From JAFAXD01 sp035472475 (GTDB lineage Bacteria > Pseudomonadota > Alphaproteobacteria > Rhizobiales > Xanthobacteraceae), in NCBI GenBank assembly GCA_035472475.1, contig DATIPA010000013.1, positions 1 through 21,997 on the forward strand: a stretch of DNA of 21,997 nt, given 5' to 3'. This document shows positions 9,941 to 17,661 of the stretch, in pieces. Made by a program: the position numbers and the translations under genes. Under the pieces are notes generated by a model, which worked only from the letters and a program-made list of their open reading frames with translations, searched no databases and was not told where the DNA came from. Position 1 is the first letter of the stretch, and each line of letters starts with the position of its first letter.

Positions 9941-11809
9941 GTGTCGCGGCGCCTGTCGTTGATCCTCGGGGCCAGCGCGCTTGGCTCCTTGGCCGCCTCG
10001 TTTGCAACGCCGCCGCGCTCCGCGTGGGCGGAAGGGGATCCCGAGCGTCACGGCCTGTCGGTCTTCGGCGACCTGAAATATCCGCACGATTTCGCGTATT
10101 TCGACTATGTCGATCCGGGCGCGCCGAAAGGCGGAACTTTTTCGCAAATCGGACCGAGCACCATCTTCAACCAGAACTTCCTCACCTTTAACTCGCTCAA
10201 CAGTTTTATCCTGCGCGGTGACGCCGCACAGGGAATGGAACTGATCTTCGCGTCCTTGATGACACGCGCTATCGATGAGCCCGATGCGTTGTACGGCCTC
10301 GCGGCGCGCGCGGTGCGCGTCTCGCCCGATGGCCTCACGTATCGTTTCCTGCTGCGGCGGGACGCGTGTTTTCACGATGGGAGCCCGTTGACCGCCGCCG
10401 ACGTCGCGTTCTCGCTCAACATCCTCAAGGAGCAGGGGCACCCCCAGATCACCATCATGCTCCGCGACATGATCGACGCGCAGGCGGTTGACGATTATAG
10501 CGTGGTTGTTCGGTTCAAGGAGAAGCGCGCCCGCGACGTCCCGCTATTCGTGGCCGCGATGCCGATCTTTTCGCGCGCCTACTATGCGACGCGTCGATTC
10601 GACGAGTCGACGCTCGACGTTCCGCTTGGTTCTGGTCCCTACAAGGTCGGGGAATTCGTACCTGGCCGCTGGATCGCATACGATCGCGTCAAGGATTGGT
10701 GGGGCGCCAAGCTCCCGGTCGCGATCGGGCTCTACAACTTCGATCGCGTGCGCTTCGAATACTATCGCGACCGCGACGTCGGCTTCGAGGGATTCACCGG
10801 CAAGACGTATTTGTTTCGCGAGGAATTCACCTCGCGTACGTGGTCAACGCGCTATGACTTCCCCGCGATCCGCGAAGGACGCGTCATGAAAGAGGTATTG
10901 CCCGACGATACGCCGTCCGGAGCGCAGGGCTGGTTCATCAACACGCGGCGGGAGAAGTTCAAGGATCCAAAACTTCGCGAGGCGTTCAGCTACGCGTTCG
11001 ACTTCGAATGGACCAACAAGAACATCATGTTCGGCGCCTACGATCGCACGCATTCGATTTTCCAGAATTCCGACATGATGGCGAAGGGACCGCCCGGGCC
11101 GGAGGAACTCGCGCTGCTGGAGCCGTTTCGCGGCAAAGTTCCTGACGAGGTGTTCGGCGAACCGTTCGTGCCGCCGATGTCGGATGGATCCGGCCAGGAC
11201 CGCACGCTGCTGCGCAAAGCAGGACAGTTGCTCACGGACGCAGGCATCGTCGTCAAAGACGGCAAACGCGTGCTACCGAACGGCCAGCGCCTCGCCATCG
11301 AGTTCTTGATCGACGAGGGGACGTTCGAACCGCATCACATGCTGTTCATAAAGAACCTGGGCATCATCGGCGTTGAGGCGAGCTTGCGCCAGGTCGATCC
11401 TGTCCAGTTCAAGAAGCGCGAGGACGATTTCGACTTCGATATCGTGGTCCAGCGCGCGGGCTTCTCGACAACTCCCGGCGATTCGTTGCGCACGTATTTC
11501 TCGTCCGCCGCGGCCGCCCAACCCGGCTCGCAGAACCTCGCCGGCGTTGCCGACCCTGCAATCGACGCGATGATCGAGCAGATTATCGCGGCCAACAACC
11601 GGCCGGCGCTGGTGACCGCCTGTCGCGCGCTGGATCGCTTGTTTCGCGCCGGACGATACTGGGTTCCACAGTGGTACAAGGCATCGCATTGGATCGCGTA
11701 TTGGGACGTTTTCGGACAGCCCGCGACAAAACCGCGCTACGCCCGCGGCGTTCCGGAGACGTGGTGGTACGACCAGGATAAAGCGAGCAGGTTGCAGCGG
11801 GCGGGATAG
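9941..11809 (+). CDS. yejA: Peptide ABC transporter substrate-binding protein, YejA-type (second of two)
   Basis: A second SBP_bac_5 protein for the same importer. I chose GTG 9941 (622 aa) because GGAGGAGG (9929-9936) precedes it and the encoded N-terminus is a classic Tat signal: SRRLSL at residues 2-7, hydrophobic core, cleavage after AWA30. An ATG at 9884 overlapping the previous stop is in frame but lacks a ribosome binding site and would add 19 residues; an ATG at 9842 would lie inside the previous gene. Motifs include YFDYVDPGAPKGG, ACFHDGSPLTAADVAFSLNI, LGSGPYKVGEF and FKDPKLREAFSYAFDFE, ending in TWWYDQDKASRLQRAG. Tandem YejA1-YejA2 before YejBEF is known from rhizobia such as Sinorhizobium meliloti. 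Confidence 0.92.
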   Translation: MSRRLSLILGASALGSLAASFATPPRSAWAEGDPERHGLSVFGDLKYPHDFAYFDYVDPGAPKGGTFSQIGPSTIFNQNFLTFNSLNSFILRGDAAQGMELIFASLMTRAIDEPDALYGLAARAVRVSPDGLTYRFLLRRDACFHDGSPLTAADVAFSLNILKEQGHPQITIMLRDMIDAQAVDDYSVVVRFKEKRARDVPLFVAAMPIFSRAYYATRRFDESTLDVPLGSGPYKVGEFVPGRWIAYDRVKDWWGAKLPVAIGLYNFDRVRFEYYRDRDVGFEGFTGKTYLFREEFTSRTWSTRYDFPAIREGRVMKEVLPDDTPSGAQGWFINTRREKFKDPKLREAFSYAFDFEWTNKNIMFGAYDRTHSIFQNSDMMAKGPPGPEELALLEPFRGKVPDEVFGEPFVPPMSDGSGQDRTLLRKAGQLLTDAGIVVKDGKRVLPNGQRLAIEFLIDEGTFEPHHMLFIKNLGIIGVEASLRQVDPVQFKKREDDFDFDIVVQRAGFSTTPGDSLRTYFSSAAAAQPGSQNLAGVADPAIDAMIEQIIAANNRPALVTACRALDRLFRAGRYWVPQWYKASHWIAYWDVFGQPATKPRYARGVPETWWYDQDKASRLQRAG

Positions 11810-11820
11810 GCGTTTCGCGT

Positions 11821-11847
11821 CTGGCTGGGCTTGTCCGGGCCAGCCAG
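11821..11847 (+). repeat. Stem-loop between binding-protein and permease genes
   Basis: CTGGCTGG (11821-11828) and CCAGCCAG (11840-11847) form a perfect 8-bp stem with an 11-base loop, starting 12 bases after the stop of the second binding-protein gene. Only a weak pyrimidine run follows. It could protect the 3' end of the binding-protein message or partly stop transcription, giving more binding protein than permease, as in other importer operons. That role is inference. Confidence 0.5.
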
Positions 11848-11937
11848 GTCTCTATCTTGCCGGTGCTGGGAAGGGCCGTTGCCCGCAACTAAACCCCGCG
11901 TCGGCCGGACGACAAAAGCCGGACTGGCAGAGAGTTT

Positions 11938-13053
11938 ATGGGCGCTTACATCATACGCCGTATTTTGTTGATGATTCCGACCCTGTTCGGAATCATGGTG
12001 GTTGCGTTTGTGGTCGTGCAGTTTGCGCCGGGCGGGCCGGTGGAGCGGGTGATCGCCCAGCTGTCCGGTTCCGATACGGGCGCCACTTCGCGAATCTCCG
12101 GCTCCGCCAGCGGCGATTTCGGCGCCCGCGGTCAGATGCAAGGCGCCTCCGGGCTCGATGCTGCCAGTTCGAAATATCGCGGCGCCCAGGGACTCGACCC
12201 GGAGTTCATCAAGAAGCTCGAGAAGCAGTACGGCTTCGACAAGCCGGCCTACGAGCGCTTTCTCCTGATGCTGAAGAACTTCATCACGTTCGACTTCGGC
12301 AAGAGTTATTTCCGCGACACGCGGGTGATCGATCTGATCAAGGAGAAGCTGCCGGTCTCGATGTCGCTCGGCATCTGGATGGTGATATTCGCCAACCTGA
12401 TCTCGATCCCGCTCGGCATCCGGAAAGCGGTCAAAGACGGCTCGCCGTTCGACGTCTGGACCTCTTCCGTCATCATCGTCGGTTACGCCATTCCGGGGTT
12501 CCTGTTCGCCATTCTGCTGATTGTACTGTTCGCCGGCGGTTCGTTCCTCGATTGGTTTCCGTTGCGGGGACTGACGTCCGACGATTGGGCGCAGCTCACG
12601 TGGTGGCAGAAAATCCTCGACTATTTCTGGCATCTGATTCTGCCGTTGATTTCCATCGGGCTCGGCGCCTTCGCAACCACGACCTTGCTCACCAAGAACT
12701 CGTTCCTGGATGAAATCCGCAAGCAATACGTCCTGACGGCACGCGCGAAGGGCTGCACCGAGCGCCAAGTGCTCTATCGTCATGTCTTCCGCAACGCCAT
12801 GCTGCTGGTCATCGCGGGTTTTCCGGGGGCGTTCATCCACGCGTTTTTCGCCGGTTCGCTGCTGATTGAAACGATCTTCTCGCTCGACGGCCTCGGCCTC
12901 TTGAGCTTCGAGAGCGTGCTCAACCGCGATTATCCGGTGGTGTTTGCGAATCTCTACATATTCGCGCTGATCGGGCTGGTGGTCGGGTTGATTTCCGATC
13001 TCACCTATACGCTGGTCGATCCGCGCATCGATTTCGAGGCGCGCGGAGCCTGA
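11938..13053 (+). CDS. yejB: Peptide/microcin C ABC transporter permease YejB
   Basis: An inner-membrane permease of the BPD_transp_1 family that pairs with YejE. The 371-aa sequence closely follows my recollection of E. coli YejB (364 aa) throughout: MGAYIIRRILLMIPTLFGI at the start, APGGPVE, KYRGAQGLDPEFI, SIPLGIRKAV, GYAIPGFLFAILLIVLFAGG, and SYTLVDPRIDFE-like wording at the C-terminus (here TYTLVDPRIDFEARG). The ATPase-contacting EAA loop is TARAKGCTERQVLYRHVFRN. About six membrane segments are visible, with a large periplasmic region after the first. AGAGAG precedes the ATG. One base separates its stop from the yejE start. Confidence 0.95.
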   Translation: MGAYIIRRILLMIPTLFGIMVVAFVVVQFAPGGPVERVIAQLSGSDTGATSRISGSASGDFGARGQMQGASGLDAASSKYRGAQGLDPEFIKKLEKQYGFDKPAYERFLLMLKNFITFDFGKSYFRDTRVIDLIKEKLPVSMSLGIWMVIFANLISIPLGIRKAVKDGSPFDVWTSSVIIVGYAIPGFLFAILLIVLFAGGSFLDWFPLRGLTSDDWAQLTWWQKILDYFWHLILPLISIGLGAFATTTLLTKNSFLDEIRKQYVLTARAKGCTERQVLYRHVFRNAMLLVIAGFPGAFIHAFFAGSLLIETIFSLDGLGLLSFESVLNRDYPVVFANLYIFALIGLVVGLISDLTYTLVDPRIDFEARGA

Positions 13054-13054
13054 C

Positions 13055-14236
13055 ATGGATCAGCGCGTCGCAACGGAAACTCCGGAACTTACCACCGTTG
13101 CCCCGGGCGGGCTGCTCGTACCGCCCGAGTTGCGCCCGCTCAAAATGTCGCCGCTCAATCGCCGGCGCTGGCAGAACTTCAAGGCCAACCGGCGCGGCCA
13201 CGTGTCGTTTTGGTTATTCCTGGTGCTTTTTTTCGTCACGCTGTGTGCCGAGTTCATCGCCAACGATCGTCCCTACTTCATCAGCTACGAGGGCAAGTGG
13301 TACTTTCCGGTTTTCGTCACCTATCCGGAGACCACCTTCGGAGGCGATTTCGAAACCGCTGCCGACTATCGCGATCCGTACCTGCAAAAGCTGATCGCAG
13401 AGAAGGGCGGAACCATGATTTGGCCGCCGATTCGCTATTCCTACAACACCCACAATCTCGATCTACCGACACCCGCGCCCTCGCCGCCGACATGGATGTT
13501 GACCGAAGCGCAGTGCAAACAGGTCGTCGAACGCAAGGGGCTCAAGAGCTGCGGCGACCTGGAATACAATTGGCTCGGCACGGATGACCAGGGGCGCGAT
13601 GTGCTGACCCGTATCATCTATGGCTTCCGCATCTCGGTGCTGTTCGGCCTCACCCTGACCGTCATCTCATCCATCATCGGCATAGCAGCCGGCGCGGTGC
13701 AGGGCTTTTTCGGTGGACTGACCGACCTCTTGGGCCAGCGTATAATCGAGATCTGGACCTCGGTGCCGCCGCTCTACTTGTTGCTGATCATTTCCTCAAT
13801 GCTGGTGCCGGGCTTCTTTGTGTTGCTCGGAATCCTGCTGCTGTTCTCCTGGGTCTCGCTGGTCGGGCTGGTGCGCGCCGAGTTCCTGCGCGGCCGCAAT
13901 TTCGAATACATCCAGGCCGCACGCGCGCTTGGCGTGTCCAACCGCGTGATCATGTTCCGGCATCTGCTGCCGAACGCCATGGTCGCGACCATCACGTTCC
14001 TGCCGTTCATCGTGTCATCGTCGGTCATGCAGTTGACCGCGCTCGACTTCCTCGGTTTCGGCTTGCCGCCAGGATCGCCGTCGCTGGGCGAGTTGCTCTC
14101 CCAGGGCAAGGCCAACATCCAAGCGCCGTGGCTCGGCATCACCGGATTTTTCACCGTCGCCATTATGCTTTCGCTGCTGATCTTTGTCGGCGAGGCAGTG
14201 CGCGACGCGTTTGATCCGCGCAAAGCGTTCGGGTGA
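13055..14236 (+). CDS. yejE: Peptide/microcin C ABC transporter permease YejE
   Basis: The second permease of the importer, 393 aa, against about 341 aa for E. coli YejE. A cytoplasmic N-terminus (1-50) is followed by a first membrane segment (about 51-70). Next comes a long periplasmic loop with family wording (SYEGKWYFPVFVTYPE, FGGDF, YRDPY, MIWPPIRYSYNTHN). The usual LGTDDQGRDVLTRIIYG follows, then the transmembrane core with EAA loop ARALGVSNRVIMFRHLLPNA. The extra length lies partly in the loop at about 138-170, which contains the only nearby cysteine pair (Cys154, Cys166), a possible periplasmic disulfide. GGAG eight bases before the ATG overlaps the end of yejB. Confidence 0.95.
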   Translation: MDQRVATETPELTTVAPGGLLVPPELRPLKMSPLNRRRWQNFKANRRGHVSFWLFLVLFFVTLCAEFIANDRPYFISYEGKWYFPVFVTYPETTFGGDFETAADYRDPYLQKLIAEKGGTMIWPPIRYSYNTHNLDLPTPAPSPPTWMLTEAQCKQVVERKGLKSCGDLEYNWLGTDDQGRDVLTRIIYGFRISVLFGLTLTVISSIIGIAAGAVQGFFGGLTDLLGQRIIEIWTSVPPLYLLLIISSMLVPGFFVLLGILLLFSWVSLVGLVRAEFLRGRNFEYIQAARALGVSNRVIMFRHLLPNAMVATITFLPFIVSSSVMQLTALDFLGFGLPPGSPSLGELLSQGKANIQAPWLGITGFFTVAIMLSLLIFVGEAVRDAFDPRKAFG

Positions 14237-14242
14237 TTTGCG

Positions 14243-15880
14243 ATGGACGCCACCACCCCTCCCCTGCTTTCGGTGCGCGACCTCTCGGTCGCATTTCGGC
14301 AAGGCGGACGCGAGACGCTGGCGGTCGATCGCGTGTCGTTCGACCTCGCCAAGGGTGAAACCCTGGCGCTGGTCGGGGAATCTGGCTCCGGCAAGTCGGT
14401 GACCGCACTCTCGATCATGAAGCTCCTGCCCTATCCGTCGGCGCATCATCCTTCGGGCGAGATCCAATTCAACGGTCGCGAACTGATTGCAATGACCGAG
14501 CGCCAAATGCGTCAGGTGCGCGGCGACGAGATCACGATCGTGTTCCAGGAGCCAATGACTTCGCTCAATCCGCTGCACACGATCGAACAGCAGATCGCGG
14601 AAATCCTGCTGCTGCACCGCGGACTCACCGGCGCCGCCGCTCGCACCCGCGTAATCGAGTTGCTGGGCCAAGTCGGCATCCGCGACCCGGAGGAACGGTT
14701 GGCAGCCTATCCGCACCAGCTGTCCGGCGGCCAGCGCCAGCGCGTGATGATCGCCATGGCGCTGGCGAACGAACCCGATCTGCTGATCGCGGATGAGCCC
14801 ACCACCGCGCTCGACGTCACGGTGCAGGCGCAGATTCTAGGTCTCCTCAAAGAGATTCAGACGCGATGTGGGATGGCGATCCTGTTCATCACCCATGACC
14901 TCGGGATCGTGCGCAAGATCGCGGACCGCGTCTGCATCATGAAGCAGGGCAAGATCGTCGAGCACGGCGCGGTCGCGCAGGTGTTCCGTGCACCCCAGCA
15001 CCCGTATACGTGCGAGCTCCTGGCGGCGGAGCCCAAGGGCAAAGCGCCGGAGCTCAATCCCGGCGGTTCGATCGTCATCAAGACCGACGACCTCAAGGTT
15101 TGGTTTCCGATCAAGCGCGGCGTGATGCGGCGAACCGTTGGTCACATCAAGGCCGTTGACGGTGTATCGATCGAGGTGCGCAAGGGAGAAACGCTCGGCA
15201 TCGTCGGAGAATCAGGCTCAGGCAAAACCACACTCGGACTTGCGATCCTGCGGCTCATTTCCTCGCAGGGCCCGGTCGTGTTTCTTGGCGAGCCGATCCA
15301 CGACCTTGGCTTCAAACGGATGCGGCCGCACCGCCGCGACATGCAGATCGTGTTCCAGGATCCCTATGGCTCGCTGTCGCCGCGCATGTCGATTGCAAAC
15401 GTGATCGAGGAAGGGCTGTGGGTGCATCAACCCAACCTGACAGCGGCGGAGCGCGAGCAGAAAGTCGTGCGCGCCCTGACCGACGTCGGGCTCGATCCGG
15501 CGACGCGCTTCCGCTATCCGCACGAGTTTTCCGGCGGCCAGCGCCAGCGCATTGCCGTGGCGCGCGCCATCGTGCTGGAGCCGACGTTCGTGGTGCTCGA
15601 CGAACCGACGAGCGCGCTCGACATGCTGATCCAGGCGCAGATCGTCGACCTGCTGCGCGATCTGCAGAAACGCCGGGAGCTCACCTACGTGTTCATCTCA
15701 CATGATCTTAAAGTCGTCGGCGCGCTCGCGTGCCGGGTCATGGTCATGCGCAACGGCAAGGTCGTCGAAGAGGGCCCGGCGGGCGAGGTATTCGCCAATC
15801 CCAAAGATCCCTACACGCGCGCCCTGTTCGCGGCGGCGTTCAAGCTTGAGACCGCGCCCGAGGGTGTGGTGGCGCAGTAG
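14243..15880 (+). CDS. yejF: Peptide/microcin C ABC transporter double ATPase YejF
   Basis: Two ABC ATPase domains in one 545-aa protein, the energy unit for YejB/YejE. Domain 1 has Walker A GESGSGKS (45-52), signature LSGGQRQR (160-167) and Walker B LLIADEPTTALD. Domain 2 has Walker A GESGSGKT (322-329), signature FSGGQRQR (429-436) and FVVLDEPTSALD. Both keep the switch histidine (FITHDLG and FISHDLK), so both nucleotide sites look competent. Each domain is followed by the oligopeptide-ABC C-terminal tail (HPYTCELLAAEP; DPYTRALFAAAF). The gene starts six bases after yejE, and the next gene follows after three bases. Confidence 0.96.
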   Translation: MDATTPPLLSVRDLSVAFRQGGRETLAVDRVSFDLAKGETLALVGESGSGKSVTALSIMKLLPYPSAHHPSGEIQFNGRELIAMTERQMRQVRGDEITIVFQEPMTSLNPLHTIEQQIAEILLLHRGLTGAAARTRVIELLGQVGIRDPEERLAAYPHQLSGGQRQRVMIAMALANEPDLLIADEPTTALDVTVQAQILGLLKEIQTRCGMAILFITHDLGIVRKIADRVCIMKQGKIVEHGAVAQVFRAPQHPYTCELLAAEPKGKAPELNPGGSIVIKTDDLKVWFPIKRGVMRRTVGHIKAVDGVSIEVRKGETLGIVGESGSGKTTLGLAILRLISSQGPVVFLGEPIHDLGFKRMRPHRRDMQIVFQDPYGSLSPRMSIANVIEEGLWVHQPNLTAAEREQKVVRALTDVGLDPATRFRYPHEFSGGQRQRIAVARAIVLEPTFVVLDEPTSALDMLIQAQIVDLLRDLQKRRELTYVFISHDLKVVGALACRVMVMRNGKVVEEGPAGEVFANPKDPYTRALFAAAFKLETAPEGVVAQ

Positions 15881-15883
15881 CGG

Positions 15884-16543
15884 ATGGGCCCGCCAATTAC
15901 GCGCGAAGCTCTGGCCGACGCGCCGGCTGATGCATCGACCTCGCCGCCCGAGGTCCTAGCGCGTGGTTTCCACACTTTTGCGCATTACCAGGTCGCCGTG
16001 CGGCGCCACGATGGAACGGTCCTCTCGCTCGCACGCGACGTGCTGCACGTCGGCAAGGTCGTTGGCGTTCTCCCGGTCGACCCCGCGCGCAACGTGGTCG
16101 TGCTACTCCGCCAGTTCAGGCTCGCCGCGCATCTAGCCATAGGCCTCGGCGAGCAGACGGAGATCGTGGCCGGCCACGTGGAGGCGGGCGAGACGCCGCA
16201 ACAGGCAGCGCGGCGCGAATGCATCGAGGAGATTGGCGTTGAGCCCCAGTCGTTGCACTTGCTCTTCCACTTTCTGCCGGCGCCCGGCGTTAACGATGAG
16301 TACACCGCGATGTTCCTCGGCATCGTCGACTCGACAAGAGTACCGGAGCTAGCGGGAGCGGCGCACGAATCCGAGGATACCCGACCACTGTGCGTCGATA
16401 TCGATGTGGCGCTGGCTGCACTGGCAGACGGTCGGCTGCACAACGGGTATTTGATCATGGCGTTGCAGTGGTTGGCGCTTAATCGACACAGCATTGGCGC
16501 CTTCGCGGCGGGCGAGTTGAGCCATGACCGCTCCGACCCGTGA
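15884..16543 (+). CDS. Nudix hydrolase (ADP-sugar pyrophosphatase-like)
   Basis: A 219-aa cytoplasmic hydrolase that probably cleaves a nucleoside diphosphate linked to a sugar or similar group. The Nudix box runs from Gly97 to Val119 (GHVEAGETPQQAARREC then IEEIGV), fitting G-x5-E-x7-RE-U-x-EE-x-G-U, except that cysteine (Cys113) occupies a position usually held by a bulky aliphatic residue. The metal ligands Glu112, Glu115 and Glu116 are present. The context LLRQFRLAAHLA and EIVAGHVEAGE resembles NudF/TrgB ADP-ribose pyrophosphatases more than MutT, but the substrate cannot be fixed. It starts three bases after yejF and overlaps the next gene by 20 bases, so it is probably the tail of the same transcript. 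No clear ribosome binding site is seen. Confidence 0.88.
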   Translation: MGPPITREALADAPADASTSPPEVLARGFHTFAHYQVAVRRHDGTVLSLARDVLHVGKVVGVLPVDPARNVVVLLRQFRLAAHLAIGLGEQTEIVAGHVEAGETPQQAARRECIEEIGVEPQSLHLLFHFLPAPGVNDEYTAMFLGIVDSTRVPELAGAAHESEDTRPLCVDIDVALAALADGRLHNGYLIMALQWLALNRHSIGAFAAGELSHDRSDP

Positions 16544-17495
16544 CGGGAAGGGAGCGCTTGCGATCGTCGTAACCGGCTGGGACGCCGACGCGTGGGCCAC
16601 CCGGTTCCGCACGTTCGCGCCCGACCGCGCTGCGTACGTCTGGCCCGATCGCATCGACGCGGCGCAGGAGGTCGCCTACGCATGCGCCTGGAAGCCACCT
16701 CCGGGCGCGCTCGCGGCGTTTCCCAATCTCAAGGCGATATTCTCGCTCGGGGCCGGCGTCGATCATCTCCTGCAGGATCAGACGCTACCACCGGTTCCGA
16801 TCGTGCGCATCGTCGATCCCGATCTGACCTCCCGCATGGTTGAATATGTGCTGCTGCACGTGCTGATGGTGCATCGCCGGCAGCGCCTCTACGACGCGCA
16901 GCAGCTCGCGCGCATCTGGCGCGACCATGATCAGGCGCCCGCAAGCGACATCACGGTCGGCGTGATGGGGCTCGGCCGCCTTGGCAGCGCCGCCGCCTCG
17001 GCGCTCAAACAAATCGGCTTTCGCGTCGTGGGCTGGAGCAGCACGCCCAAATCGATTTCCGGTGTCGAGTGCCACCACGGCGGCGCCGCCCTCGATGAGT
17101 TCCTGGCACGCAGCGAAATCCTCGTGGTGTTGTTGCCGCTCACGCTGGCGACCGAAGGCCTGTTAAATCTGGCTCTGCTGCGCAAACTGCGGCGCGACGG
17201 ATCACTGGGCGGCGCGCACCTGATCAACGTGGGGCGGGGGCGATTGCAGATCGACGCGGACATTCTGGCCGCCCTCGACGAAGGCGCGCTCGCCGGCGCG
17301 ACGCTCGATGTGTTTCCGGAGGAACCATTGCCAGCTGCCAGTCCGTTGTGGGCGCATCCGCGCGTCGTGATCACACCGCACAACGCGGCCGCCTCGGACG
17401 CTCGCTTTCTAGTGAGCAACGTGCTGGCACAGATCGATCGACTGGAGCGCGGCGAGCCCGTGCAGAACCTCATCGATCGCGTCCGCGGCTATTGA
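16524..17495 (+). CDS. ghrA: D-2-hydroxyacid dehydrogenase, glyoxylate/hydroxypyruvate reductase A type
   Basis: A 323-aa cytoplasmic oxidoreductase that likely reduces glyoxylate or hydroxypyruvate. The NAD(P) fold carries GVMGLGRLG (146-154), and the following GWSSTPKS (170-177) resembles the GhrA WSRTPK segment associated with NADPH preference. The substrate/catalytic residues are Arg238 (NVGRG), Glu267 (FPEEP) and His286 (TPHNAAA). FSLGAGVDHLL (73-83) is also typical of the GhrA branch. Length matches E. coli GhrA (312). The ATG lies inside the 3' end of the Nudix gene (20-base overlap), with a GAG-containing site before it, suggesting coupled translation. Which 2-oxoacid it prefers is not visible from sequence. 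Confidence 0.9.
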   Translation: MTAPTRDGKGALAIVVTGWDADAWATRFRTFAPDRAAYVWPDRIDAAQEVAYACAWKPPPGALAAFPNLKAIFSLGAGVDHLLQDQTLPPVPIVRIVDPDLTSRMVEYVLLHVLMVHRRQRLYDAQQLARIWRDHDQAPASDITVGVMGLGRLGSAAASALKQIGFRVVGWSSTPKSISGVECHHGGAALDEFLARSEILVVLLPLTLATEGLLNLALLRKLRRDGSLGGAHLINVGRGRLQIDADILAALDEGALAGATLDVFPEEPLPAASPLWAHPRVVITPHNAAASDARFLVSNVLAQIDRLERGEPVQNLIDRVRGY

Positions 17496-17661
17496 GTTCT
17501 GTAACCGCGGTACCGCAGCGCGACGCATCACCGGCATTACTCCCTGCCATGCCTTGACGGGGCGGGTGGTGGTTGGCAGGGTCCGCCTGGCGATCGGGGG
17601 GATCGTGCGCTGATGATGAAGCCTGCTGAATTCCAGGCCCTGCGGCCGCTGGTATCTTGAC
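17496..17661. other. 166-bp gap with an 8-bp inverted repeat
   Basis: No gene is seen between ghrA and the next importer operon. CCCTGCCA (17542-17549) and TGGCAGGG (17574-17581) are perfect inverted arms 24 bases apart, enclosing TTGACG (17554-17559), a -35-like hexamer without a convincing -10 at the usual distance. The repeat could be an operator for the downstream operon or a weak terminator for the upstream one. Confidence 0.4.

Noticed and set aside
11737..13056. 439-aa minus-strand frame, very rich in charged residues
   Set aside because: Antisense to yejB. The His/Asp/Arg/Gln-rich sequence is what reverse-complemented membrane-protein codons produce.
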